Shown here in pieces: positions 11,446-24,895 of a DNA stretch of 64,000 nucleotides (positions are counted from its first letter, which is position 1; each line of letters opens with the position of its first letter). The position numbers were made by a program, and so were the translations under genes. The notes under the pieces are model-generated. The model saw nothing but the letters and a program-made list of their open reading frames with translations, searched no databases and was not told the DNA's origin. Source of the stretch: Siphonodentalium dalli (taxonomy: Eukaryota; Mollusca; Scaphopoda; Gadilida; Siphonodentaliidae); contig CP136061.1 in the NCBI GenBank assembly GCA_032622095.1, positions 190,162,369 through 190,226,368 on the forward strand. Reading direction: 5' to 3'.

Positions 11446-13531
11446 ATGAATTCTACTAGCTTCAGTATTTCCAGTTTGTTTGCTGATATGATTGGAGGTT
11501 CAGTGGGCAGAAATGTGAGTATATTTATGAAGTTTTGCGCAGAGTATGAAGTATTTCGCGAACATCCCTATTAATGTATCTCATATGTATCAATACTTAC
11601 AAACAAAATCATAATGAACTCGTTATAGAACAAAATTTATATAAACCGTTTATAATGAAATATAACTCGTGTCTATGATGTTCTTTAAAACGTTTTTACA
11701 TGACCTGACATTGGTGTCGCAATTTAAAAAGGAACATTACGGTTGCTTGCTTAATCACAAAAAGACAATCACTAGATTCCGTAGACATATCTAGGCTCCT
11801 ATATATGGATATTATATTTTACTTGTATGTTTACACAATTAACAACAATCATTGGCTCATAAACGAAGTTCTATACCGGAGTATAGAAAGAGTTAACAAC
11901 TTTAGTTGTTACAGTATTCGCTATCTATTATATTTTTTGGAATTTCTGTCTGTCTGTCTGTCTTATAGACTCGAAAACTGCTCGACCGATCCGACTCAAA
12001 TTTGGTATGTAAGCATACTTTGATCCTGGGAACAATACGGGCGGGCCAAAATTAACATATATATGACCGTGTCCTTGACCTCGACATTGACCTCGCTCAT
12101 ATACGCTCATATAGGAATGCTTCTGGAACTCGACCGATCCGACTGAAATTTGGTATGTAGGCTTACATTGATCCCGGGAACAACATGTGCAGGTCCAATT
12201 TCACGTGCGACCGTGTATAGAAAGAGTTAACAACTTTAGTTGTTACAGTATTCGCTATCTATTATATTTGTTTGGAACTTCTGTTTGTCTGTCTGTTTGT
12301 GTCTTATAGACTCGAAAACTGCTAAACCGATCCGACTCGAATTTGGTATGTAGGCCTACTCTGATCCCGGGAACAATACGGGCGGGCCCAATTTAACATG
12401 CAACCGTGTCCTTGACATCGACATGGACCTCGCTCATATACGCATGCTTCTGGACCTCGACCGATCCGACTCAAATTTGGTATGTAGGCTTACATTGATC
12501 CCGGGAACAATATGCATGGGCGGGTCCAATTTCACGTGCGACCTTGACCTCACTCTTATACGCTCATATATTTAGGCATGTTTCTGGACAAATATATATA
12601 ACAAATATTGTTAATGGCTAATTCGGACAGAAACTGCAAACAGTTTAAGAATCTTTAACTTTTTTATTGCAGAAATGCCTGTTGCTTGACGATTCCATTG
12701 ACGTGAATTCGATCTCCTTGGGCAACGTTAGCTTGCCACTCGACAGCAGTCTTGGTAAGTTACAATCTGGATTTTCTTTAATAACCCACAAGTCAGTAAT
12801 TGCACAGGCCGTCATTAAATGCATGCTATGAATATTGGCGGTTGAATTTTTAACGAAATGGAAAGCTTCCGACAGGAATACTAAGAAATGTTTGGAACAT
12901 TAGATGTTTTTATGTTGAATGCTCACCACAATTAATTCTTTGGGCATGAGTAATGTCTGGACCAATCAGAGTGTGATAAGCCCTAATCGATTTACTTCGT
13001 CCATTGATCGCAAATTACGCGACGTATTTATACAGAAGTGGTGGGAATCTATCTCGAAATATATATATAAAATATTGTTAATGGCTAATTCGGACAGAAA
13101 TCAAGCAAGTTTGCATTTTATCGAATTATTAAGACACATTTCCAAAGAGAACATTACCTATCGCTGGACAACAACAGATTTGTACACAGCATTATGATGT
13201 TCCGAACAAGAAATAACAAACTACCCGTTGAACAGGGCTCATGGTACAATGTTGACTACTCGGAACGGCAATGTACCCTCTGTAATTTAGAACTGGGCGA
13301 TGAATACCACATTATACTTAAGTGCTCGCAAATTCACGAGTTGAGACTGAGATATATTCGCCCTTATTATTTTCGAAGACCAAACTCACATAAGTTACTG
13401 CAATTATTTAACTCCCGAAATGGAAAAACCGCAAGGAACCTGTCGATTTTTGTCGAAAAGGTCTTAGTCCTCTTGAGGCTAAGTAGCATCCATAACACAA
13501 ACCCCACTAACTGGACCACATTGATCAAATC

Positions 13532-13574
<43 letters not shown>

Positions 13575-16209
13575 TAAAAGCAACAAGCATAAACATTGCC
13601 ATATTTTCGTATATATGTGCTCTATATATTATAACGCATGTGAATGCATATATATATTGTATGTATCTGATTATGTAATTCAAAACATCTGTAATATCAT
13701 TATATGATGACCAGAATAAATAAATTGATTGATTGGGAAACAATACTGATGTTGAAATTTCGAACTCTGTGACTGTTTAAGATGTATTTGTTGTTGTAAG
13801 CTCTTGATCAGTTTGGGGTGCTTATTAATTCCAATCTTATTGGGCTCTGCATGGACTGACGTATAATAGACGAAGGATTATGTTGATACAATATAACATG
13901 AATTTCGGAAGTTTGCTAAATTTACCCTTATATATATACACTAGAAGGTGACCCGACTTAGTCCGGGCTTTGACCTTGAATTGTCCATTTTGAAGGTCAA
14001 GGTCAAGTGGCGTCACGATTTGACCAGTCCAAAAACACTGCCCGGACAAAAGTACCCGACAAACGTGCCCGTCGAAATCCATCCGGTTTTACCCGATTTG
14101 ACCTTGAATTGATAATTTTGAAGGTCAAGCTCTGGTCGGGGTCACGATTGGACCCGTCCAAAACAATCAGTGGACAAAAGTAACCCCACGTATCAAATTT
14201 CGTCGAAATCCCATCAAAATTGGCGATTTGACCTTGAAGTTACCCGATTTCAAGGTCAAGGTCACGTCGCACGGGCAAATGAATATGCTTATGAGACTCC
14301 CCATACGACTGTACCCCCGCATATCAAGTTTCATCGAAATCCCGTAATATTTGGGCATTTGACCTTGAAATGACCCGATTTCAAGGTCAAGGTCACGTCG
14401 CACGGACAAATTAATAGGTTTATGCCACTCCCCGGCCGAAGATACCCACACATACCAAGTTTCATCCAAATCCCGTGATATTCGGGCGTTTGACCTTGAA
14501 ATTACCCGATTTCAAGGTCAAGGTGATGTCGCACGGACAAATTAATATGCCTATGTTCGTCCCCGGCCGAAAATACCCCCACAAACCAAGTTTCATCGAA
14601 ATCGGGTGGGACGTTTTCGAGTTCATCGCGAACACACAGACAGACAGACAGACAGATCTTCCAAAATATATAATAGATATATTGTTGATGGTTAACAACT
14701 TAACATACTACCTATTGGGTGAAACATTAATAAAAATAACTTGCTGCTTTTTGTGTATGAAACGTTCGACATTCCATTGACTGCTCCTTATTTTATTATG
14801 TGATATATTATTTCTTACAGCCGCCGAACTTATCAGTGGTGACTTTGCGCGATCCGCCGAACTTGATGCTAGCTACGTATCTGTTACTGGAAGCTCCCCT
14901 GGCACAACCGACCTACCACACATCAAACATCCACTAGACAGTCACAACAACAACTCACCGACATTCGATCCTAGCACTGACATCGTAACGTTTACCAACC
15001 AGCAAACCGACAGCCCCAGTCAAAATGACATACCAACGCCTGTCTCCCCGTCAGCAACACACAAGAAGAAAACCAACAACAAGCAGCAGAGATTCCGAAC
15101 CAACTACTCTCCCGAACAACTAGACAAACTATGTGATGCTTTTACGAGCAACTCCTACCCAGATTCTGAAATGCTAGCGAAATTAAGCGGCGAACTTGAA
15201 ATTCCTGAAAAAAATATAAAGGTAAGATGCGGTTTAAAATACCTGGTGGCAAACTAAATATGCATGTATACATACTAAGGCGAAACTCATGATTGTAAAA
15301 TAAAGTTCATTTAAAGTTAGTGTATATATCTTACAAGAAATAGATACCGCGGTATGAAATAATAGATATATGAATCGAGGACACCAGTTCGGAAAAAAAC
15401 TTCCATAGCTCAATTAATATTGATTAAATTTTTCTCATATAATAATACTAGATCGATGTTACTATGTACAATAAAGGAACCAAAGCGGTGAGCAGATCCC
15501 CACGCGTGTGATGGAAAATTATTATTTTTTTTTAATATTTCCGTATATGGTCGCTACTCTCATTAATTATATTGATGTATTTCATTTCATATATTTTGAA
15601 ATTGGCTTTTTTTCTTTCTTCCAGATATGGTTCCAGAACAAAAGAGCGAGAAAAAGAACCAGGCAGGTCACGGACGTAGATCCGACGCCGTCGACACAAG
15701 CAATGGTACTACCACTCGCCATGCCGCATATGATGCCACCGTTCCACCAGTACGTACCGACTTACCAGCAGATTTCACCACCGCCTACCACTTCACCACA
15801 CTGGTACTCGAGTGGAGCTTCTCCAGCATTGAAATCAAGTTCGTCGTCAGAAACCACAGAAGAACAGCCGATAATACATCCGAAAACCAACGATCAGACC
15901 ACATCACACCAGGATGAGCCATCGAAGTTCGACCGTCAGCCCGGTGTGCCAATCCAATTCCATCAAACGCAGACGTCAGAACACAATCCATACAAGGAAT
16001 CCCCTCCAGCGAACCTATATCCGGTGTCCTACAACCAATACGTGCCAGCAAACATTTCACCGCCCAACAGTCGACCAGGGCTCACACACAGCTATAACCA
16101 GGTTGGATACCAACAACCCTCTACCACCTCCTCGACGTCATCGCAACAGCAATTGGTTAACCAGTTTAATCTGCCGTACATCCATATGCATGGGTGTCCG
16201 TCTTACTGA
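11446..16209 (+). CDS. Homeobox gene 2, divergent PRD-class transcription factor (four coding exons, complete)
   Basis: Exons 11446-11514, 12673-12754, 14821-15221 and 15625-16209 join in phase to 378 residues, with GT-AG introns (GTGAGT, GTAAGT, GTAAGA donors). Exon 1 encodes 23 residues with eh1-like FSISSLF at 6-12, the same length as in gene 1. The homeodomain is at ~139-198: Arg5, Tyr8, Leu16, Phe20, Tyr25-Pro26-Asp27, Trp48-Phe49-Gln50-Asn51-Lys52-Arg53, split at 46/47. Just upstream, SYVSVTGSSPG matches SYVSSTGSSPD of gene 1, so the genes are paralogues beyond the homeodomain. The ~180-residue tail is Pro/Ser/Thr/Gln-rich with a poly-Ser run, typical of an activation or low-complexity region. 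Intron 2 (12755-14820) hosts a LINE relic and a Helitron. Nuclear regulator by inference; target genes unknown. Confidence 0.9.
11877..12590 (+). mobile_element. Two tandem plus-strand Helitron-like fragments in intron 1 of gene 2
   Basis: Two ~340 bp units (about 11880-12215 and 12216-12590). Each begins with a leader holding the perfect hairpin TAACAACTTTAGTTGTTA (11894-11911 and 12228-12245). The leader is followed by A|TCTATTATATTT and a (TCTG)n tract, the same TC-type 5' terminus as the minus-strand Helitrons but in the opposite orientation. Cores repeat GACCGATCCGACTCAAATTT. No clear CTRR end was found, so 3' truncation is likely. Confidence 0.55.
12912..13735 (+). mobile_element. 5'-truncated, frameshifted LINE relic in intron 2 of gene 2
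   Basis: Two overlapping frames (12919-13197 and 13194-13577) match the C-terminal part of the ORF2 at the window start: a KWW.S word in the first, then MMFRTRN and a Cys-X2-Cys-X8-His-X4-Cys knuckle in the second. A frameshift separates them near 13194. The end carries an (ATT)n run (about 13530-13570) and a tail with AATAAATAAATTGATTGATTG, typical of a LINE 3' terminus. Non-functional. Confidence 0.75.
13941..14677 (-). mobile_element. Solitary family A Helitron in intron 2 of gene 2
   Basis: The clearest single insertion in the window: plus-strand ...TATACA|CTAG at the left and AATAGA|TATATTG at the right, so the element sits between A and T with no target duplication. Minus-strand features are TCTATTATATATTTTGGAAG, a (GTCT)n tract, ~130 bp cores with AAGGTCA words, a hairpin near 13953-13971 (one change, TTAGT for TTCGT) and terminal CTAG. 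Non-autonomous. Confidence 0.8.
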
Positions 16210-16341
16210 GAGTTGTTCTATTTTTGTCAAAAGTTCTTCGACACGAAATATATGTCGCTGGAATTAAGTACATTTTTTCAAGGACTGCAAAAGAGTATAT
16301 GTCTTTGTTATGTACATATTTGTTAAGTTTATATGTCTGCT

Positions 16342-16347
16342 AATAAA
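16342..16347 (+). terminator. Probable polyadenylation signal of homeobox gene 2
   Basis: AATAAA 133 nt after the stop codon at 16207-16209, followed by T-rich sequence. Confidence 0.6.
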
Positions 16348-16610
16348 TATTTACCATGTTCAATTTATAAAGAATAGTGTGTTTAATACCATTCCCTATT
16401 AGTTTAAACATATTTCATTAGCAAACGTAGCTAACTGGATTGGGCGACAAGTTATTGCTAACTTATTTACGCCCCTTTCCAACAAACAATTGACAATTAA
16501 CCAAAAGAGTTATGCTTCCTGCCTGCAATACATATAATACAAAGGTATACAAACAACACTTGTATGATTAAAATACAAGAACAAGTATAAAACTGCACAT
16601 GACCTCATTT

Positions 16611-16611
<1 letters not shown>

Positions 16612-16681
<70 letters not shown>

Positions 16682-16698
16682 GAGAGAGAGAGAGTGAT

Positions 16699-16758
<60 letters not shown>
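16612..16758. repeat. Compound (GA)n-(TA)n microsatellite
   Basis: About 80 bp of GA followed directly by ~55 bp of TA. It gives spurious Arg/Glu and Ile/Tyr repeat frames. The rest of 16210-16945 holds the gene 2 3' UTR and unassigned AT-rich spacer. Confidence 0.9.
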
Positions 16759-16761
<3 letters not shown>

Positions 16762-16945
16762 AAGCTAACATGTACAGTATATACCGCATACTTTAGTAGA
16801 CTACGTTATTTAATACATCAAACATTGTATCAGATTTAAAAAGTAATTCTTTGTAAAATAATTCATGGACGATCCGATTCGAAGCTGGTTTACAACGATT
16901 TCATATGATAATAAAGCAATGGTAATTTCGGGCTAACATTTACTC

Positions 16946-17736
16946 GTATTGGTAAACCAAGAGACACATGCGAAATGGGCGAAATGTATGGGCAGCCATT
17001 CGGTCGGAAATTACATGAAATAAAAGTTAATGGTGGTTTGTGAAAACAACTACAATCTATTTCAAAACAATAGTCTCCATTTTTAAACCAATGGTCGTTC
17101 TTTGATTCAATAAGAGACAATTACGTGTTAACAGATATAGATTCACAATCAACGTTGACCGATGCAAAATTAATGTTCTATTTTAATTTAATAGTATTCA
17201 TTGTTCAACTAATATCTAATAACAAACAATTAATACAGCTTTGCTCATATTCAGTAAACGTACATTCCGTTTCAATGGCCATATTTTCTCAATCAATAGA
17301 CATATTTCAAACCAATAGACGATTTCTCACGATCAGTGATTATCGTTATCAAACTAATAGACCTTTTTGTAAAACTAATAACTCATTGTAAAACTAATAA
17401 ATAAAACCGTAATTAACTTATTGTAAAACTAATAACCTATTGTAAAATTAATAGGCCTTATTGTAAAACTAATAACTTATTGTAAAACCTATATCTAAAA
17501 CCGTCATTAACTTATTGTAAAACTAATAACTTATTGTAAAATTAATAGACCTTATTGTAAAACTAATAATCAATAGACATATTTTAAACCAATATACTAT
17601 TTCCCACGATCAATGATTATCGTTATCAAACTAATATATAATAGCGGAATCAACTATTTCAGGTCAAACCAATGAGCTCATTTGAAATTAATGATTAAAA
17701 CACAAACCTATAAGCAATTCCAAAATATATAATAGA
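16946..17736 (-). mobile_element. AT-rich Helitron-like block, second copy
   Basis: Near-identical to 2515-3286 including the TTATTGTAAAACTAATAAC minisatellite and the GCAATTCCAAAATATATAAT end. It carries an extra minisatellite unit relative to the first copy. With the following elements it forms the right arm of a ~3 kb direct repeat around the homeobox pair. Confidence 0.55.
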
Positions 17737-20060
17737 CTAGAAGGTGACCCGACTTCGTCCGGGCTTTGACCTTGAATTGTCTATTTTGAAGGCCAAGGTC
17801 ACGATTTGACCCGTCCAAAACACTGCCCGAACAAAAGTACCCGACAAAAGTATCCGTCGAAATCCATCCGGTTTTACCCGATTTGACCTTGAATTGATCA
17901 TTTTGAAGGTCAAGGTAGGTCATGGTCAGGTCGGGTCACGATTTGACCCGTCCAAAACACCCAGTGGACAAAAGTAACCATATCTATAAAATTTCGTCGA
18001 AATACCATCAAAATTGGCGATTTGACCTTGAATTGACCCGATTTCAAAATCAAGGTCACGTCGCACGGGCAAATAAATATGCTTATGAGACTCCCCATAC
18101 GAAAGTACTCCCACATACCAAGTTTCATCGAAATCTCGTGATATTCGGGCGTTTGACCTTGAAATGACCCGATTTCAATGTCAAGGTCACGTCGCACGGG
18201 CAAATTAATAGGTTTATGCCACTCCCCGGCCGAAAATACACCCACATACCAAGTTTCATCGAAATTCCGTGATATTCGGTCGTTTGACCTTGAAATGACC
18301 CGATTTCAATGTCAAGGTCACGTCGCACGGGCAAATTAATAGGCCCATGTCACTCCCCGGCCGAAAATACCCACACATACCAAGTTTTATCGAAATCGGC
18401 TTTGCCGTTTTTGAGTCCATCGATTACAGACAGACACACACACAGACACACACACAGATCTTCCAAAATATATAATAGACTAGAAGGTGACCCGACTTCG
18501 TCCGGGCTTTGACCTTGAATTGACCTTTTTGAAGGTCAAGGTCAGGTGGGGTCAAACACCAACACCCCAAAAATGGTGGAAATCGGCCCAGCGGATACCG
18601 GGAAATCAGCCCAGTGGACACCGAGATACCCTATGCATCAAATTTCGTCCGTAAAAATCCGCCAGTTTAACCCGATTTGATTTCCACTCAAGTATATAAA
18701 CGCGCCTCATATACACACGCTCATTAATTATCAAGTTTCAACGTAAAGATAAATTACCATCGGTGCCCGAGATATCGCCAAGACGTCTGAAACAGTCAAA
18801 TGCATCGGCCGGTTAAGCGTTAACGTGATCTAACGTTATGACCTCTAACGACGTCATAGAAGTTACGCATTGTTTTTATCCTGATGGAAGATAGTACCAC
18901 TTCTTCTTGATAATTGAGGCAGATAACTAAAACGGATACATACGTATTATATATCGTTGGAAAGAGGAAACACGAAAGATTCCCACAGTGTCATTATTAT
19001 GACTGGCATTTTATTATTCGCGCTGTTTCGAATCGATTTGTAAGCACCGAACTCAAATGAAAGTCCCGTAACACAGCGTAAAAACAGATTTGACCTCGGC
19101 ACGAGAAAAGTTGACCTCGGATCTGAAAATTAATATGCCTATGTTACTCCCCGGCCGAACATATCCCCACATACCAAGTTTCATCGAAATCGGGTCGGCC
19201 GTTTTCGAGTTCATCGATTACAGACAGACAGATACACACACAGATCTTCCAAAATATATAATAGACTAGAAGGTGACCCGACTTCGTCCGGGCTTTGACC
19301 TTGAATTGACCATTTTGAAGGTCAATGTCAGGTGGGGTCAAACACCAACACTCCAAAAATGGTGGAAATCGGCCCAGCGGATACCGGGAAATCGGCCCAG
19401 TGGATACCGAGATACCCTATGCATCAAATTTCGTCCGTAAAAATCCGCCAGTTTAACCCGATTTGATTTCCACTCAAGTATATAAACGCGCCTCATATAC
19501 ACACGCTCATTACTTATCAAGTTTCAACGTAAAGATAAATTACCATCGGTGCCCAAGATATCGCCAAGACGTCTGAAACAGTCAAATGCATCGGCCGGTT
19601 AAGCGTTAACGTGATCTAACGTTATGACCTCTAACGACGTCATAGAAGTTACGCATTGTTTTTACCCTGATGGAAGATAGTACCACTTCTTCTTGATAAT
19701 TGAGGCAGATAACTAAAACGGATACATACGCATTATATATCGTTGAAAAGAGGAAACACGAAAGATTCTCACAGTGTCATTATTATTATGACTGGCATTT
19801 TATTATTCGCGCTGTTTCGAATCGATTTGTAAGCACCGAACTCAATGAAAGTCCCGTAACACAGCGTAAAAACAGATTTGACCTCGGCACGTGAAAAGTT
19901 GACCTCGGATCTGAAAATCAATAGGCCTATGTCACCCCCCCCCCCCCGGCCGAAAATACCACCACATACCAAGTTTCATCGAAATCGGGTCGGCCGTTTT
20001 CGAGTTAATCGATTACACACAAACAAACAATCAAACAGATCTTCCAAAATATATAATAGA
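17737..20060 (-). mobile_element. Three end-to-end family A Helitrons, second copy of the 3287-5584 block
   Basis: Elements at 17737-18479, 18480-19265 and 19266-20060, in the same order and with the same internal inserts as 3287-5584. The first holds ~130 bp core units, each containing CGTCGCACGGGCAAAT. After the third element the two blocks diverge: here a family C element follows, there a family B element. Confidence 0.72.
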
Positions 20061-21758
<1,698 letters not shown>

Positions 21759-24700
21759 TTGGCAGATTCCAGTAGCTTTATAACGGTATATCTTGGGAGA
21801 TATCTGATGCTATATTCGTGATTATCTGGGATGATTTCGGTATATCTTCGGTATATATACTGTAAAAACAAAGCGCGCCATCCGTGCTCGCAGGGAATAA
21901 ATTTCGAGCGATAACGTTTGCGTAAATACGAAATTGTGAGTGTTGGTTTGTAACTGGGATTTCTGAGAAGCATTATGCCTATAACTACCCCCCCCCTAAG
22001 CCCTGACCTAAGTGTCATACATACTATAACAATGATGTTGTAAGAGCTCCAATAAATCTCCCCGCATAGGCAAGCACTCAATGTTCCCGTATATATAACT
22101 CTGCAGATGCTAATAACGTTGAATTGGAAACAGACGCTCTTTATAGAGATGCGTCAAAAACAAACGCTCATTAAATAATCACTTGATTAACCCACGCCGT
22201 GCCTTTGCGGTGATTTTGAAAGTGGAGAACGCGTGCTCTGAGCTTCTCCAAAACGCCGCGACGACGATTCCCGTGGGTTTTTACATTTAGATGGGAAGTT
22301 TGAACTCAATCGAGCGAACCGTTTTCGATTCTATGAAGTACATATATATATACGAAGTCTCAAAATATATAGTACTAGCAGGTTAGCCCGCCACCGGCGG
22401 CTTGTCCGAAACATGACATTTTTTATATATTTTTTTTAATTTTTAGCTCCACGCGTTTCAATAAGAAAAAATTGTACCCGGTAGCTCCACCCGTTTTCGA
22501 GATCTGGTCTGCGCATGCGCGAAGCTGGCGTCGCACGGGCTCGGCGACCCGATAAAATTTGTACCCCGCGCAAGATACATTCACATAGCAAATTTCAAGT
22601 CGATAGCTCCACCCGTTTCCGAGATCTAGTCTGCGCATGCGCTACACGGGCGTCGCACGGGCTCGGCGACCCGATAAAATTTGTACCCGGCGCAAGATAC
22701 ATTCACATAGCAAATTTCAAGTCGATAGCTCCACCCGTTTCCGAAATCTCGTCTGCGCATGCGCTGCACGGGCGTCGCACGGGCTCGGCGACCCAATAAA
22801 ATTTGTACCCGGCGCAAGATACATTCACATAGCAAATTTCAAGTCGATAGCTCCACCCGTTTCCGAGATCTCGTCTGCGCATGCGCTACACGGGCGTCGC
22901 ACGGGCTCGGCGACCCAATAAAATTTGTACCCGGCGCAAGATACATTCACATAACAAATTTCAAGTCGATAGCTCCACCCGTTTCCGAGATCTCGTCTGC
23001 GCATGCGCGAAGCGGGCGCCGCACGGGCTCGCCAATACGACAACGACCACCGCCTGGTCAAACTACACACACCTACCAAATATCGTCCCGATCGGTCGAG
23101 AATCGTAGATTTGTATGAAGTACAACACACACACAAACATAAATATATAAGAGAGATATGTAAATTAGATAGATTGTATCAAAATATATAGGAGATATAT
23201 GTAAATGATCTACACACCATTACTGGTGTTTGTCAAAGTTTAGTGGGGTATATCAATACTCATTCACGATCATATCATTGAGGTCCGGAGGGTGTGGGCT
23301 ATCTCTCGAATACACGGAGTTCTCAAAATATATAGGATAGAAGACTAGCCGATGAGCCCGACGTTGTCCGGGCTATTCATCCGGGCTATTCAAAAACCAA
23401 ATTTCAAGTCGATCGCTCTACCCGTTTCCGAGATCTGGTATGCGCATGCGCGAAGCTGGCGTCGCACGGGCTCGGCGACCCGATAAAATTCGTATCCGGG
23501 GCAAGATACATTCACATACCAAATTTCAAGTCGATAGCTCCACCCGTTTCCGAGATCTCGTCTGCGCATGCGCGAAGCTGGTGTCGCACGGGCTCGGCGA
23601 CCCGATACAATTCGCATCCTGGGCAAGATACATTCACATAGCAAATTTCAAGTCGATAGCTCCACCCGTTTCCGAGATCTCGTCTGCGCATGCGCGAAGC
23701 GGGCGCCGCACGGGCTCGCCAATACGACAACGACGACCGCCTGGTCAAACTACACTCACGTACCAAGTTTCGTCCCGATCGGTCGAGAATCGTAGATTTG
23801 TATTAATGACAGACAGACAGACAAACATACATACAGACAGAGGTCTTCAAAATATATATGAGACTAGCCGATGAGCCCGACGTTGTCCGGGCTATTCAAA
23901 AACAAAATTTCAAGTCGATAGCTCTACCCGTTTCCGAGATCTGGTCTGCGCATGCGCGAAGCTGGCGTCGCACGGGCTCGGCGACCCGATACAATTCGTA
24001 TCCGGGGCAAGATACATTCACATAACAAATTTCAAGTCGATAGCTCCACCCGTTTCCGAGATCTCGTCTGCGCATGCGCGAAGCGGGCGCCGCACGGGCT
24101 CGCCAATACGACAACGTTCACCGCCTGGTCAAACTACACACACGTACCAAGTTTCGTCCCGATCGGTCGAGAATCGTAGATTTGTATAAATGACAGACAG
24201 ACAGACAAACAAACAAACAAACAAACAAACATACATACAGACAGAGGTCTTCAAAATATATATGAGATAGATAGATTGGCAGATTCCAGTAGCTTTATAA
24301 CGGTATATCTGGGGAGAAATCTGATGCTATATTCGTGATTATCTGGGATGATTTCGGTATATACCGAAGGTATATACTGTAAAAACAAAGCGCGCCATCC
24401 GTGCTCGCAGGGAATAAATTTCGAGCGATAACGTTTGCGTAAATACGAAATTGTGTGTGTTGGTTTGTAACTGGGATTTATGAGAAGCATTATGCCTATA
24501 ACTACCCCCCCCCCCCCTAAGCCCTGACCTAAGTGTCATACATACTATAACAATGATGTTGTAAGAGCTCCAATAAATATCCCCGCATAGGCAAGCACTC
24601 AATGTTCCCGTGTATATAACTCTGCAGATGCTAATAACGTTGAATTGGAAACAGACGCTCTTTATAGAGATGCGTCAAAAAAAAACGCTCATTAAATAAT

Positions 24701-24895
24701 CACTTGATTAACCCACGCCGTGCCTTTGCGGTGATTTTGAAAGTGGAGAACGCGTGCTCTGAGCTTCTCCAAAACGCCGCGACGACGATTCCCGTGAGTT
24801 TTTACATTTAGATGGGAAGTTTGAACTCAATCGAGCGAACCGTTTTCGATTCTATGAAGTACATATATATATACGAAGTCTCAAAATATATAGTA
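21759..24895 (-). mobile_element. Helitron array preceding the first tandem unit (types D, E, B, B, D)
   Basis: Constituents: D block 21759-22374, family E 22375-23344, family B 23345-23873 and 23874-24267, D block 24268-24895. Family E has the hairpin GCCGCCGGTGGCGGGC, then ~122 bp cores with GCGCATGCGC like family B, and ends near TCTCAAAATATATAGG. D blocks start TTGGCAGATTCCAG and end at GAAGTCTCAAAATATATAGTA; they lack a CTAG hairpin, so they are probably older or partial elements into whose edge the others inserted. The same order recurs at 56443-60173. Confidence 0.62.

Noticed and set aside
22515-23118. Many overlapping frames of 75-160 residues on both strands with MREAGVARARRPDK-like or RRDLGNGWSYRLE-like sequences
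   Set aside because: They follow the ~122 bp Helitron core on both strands and in several frames at once, stop at element ends, and share no domain. They are by-products of GC-rich repeats poor in stop codons.
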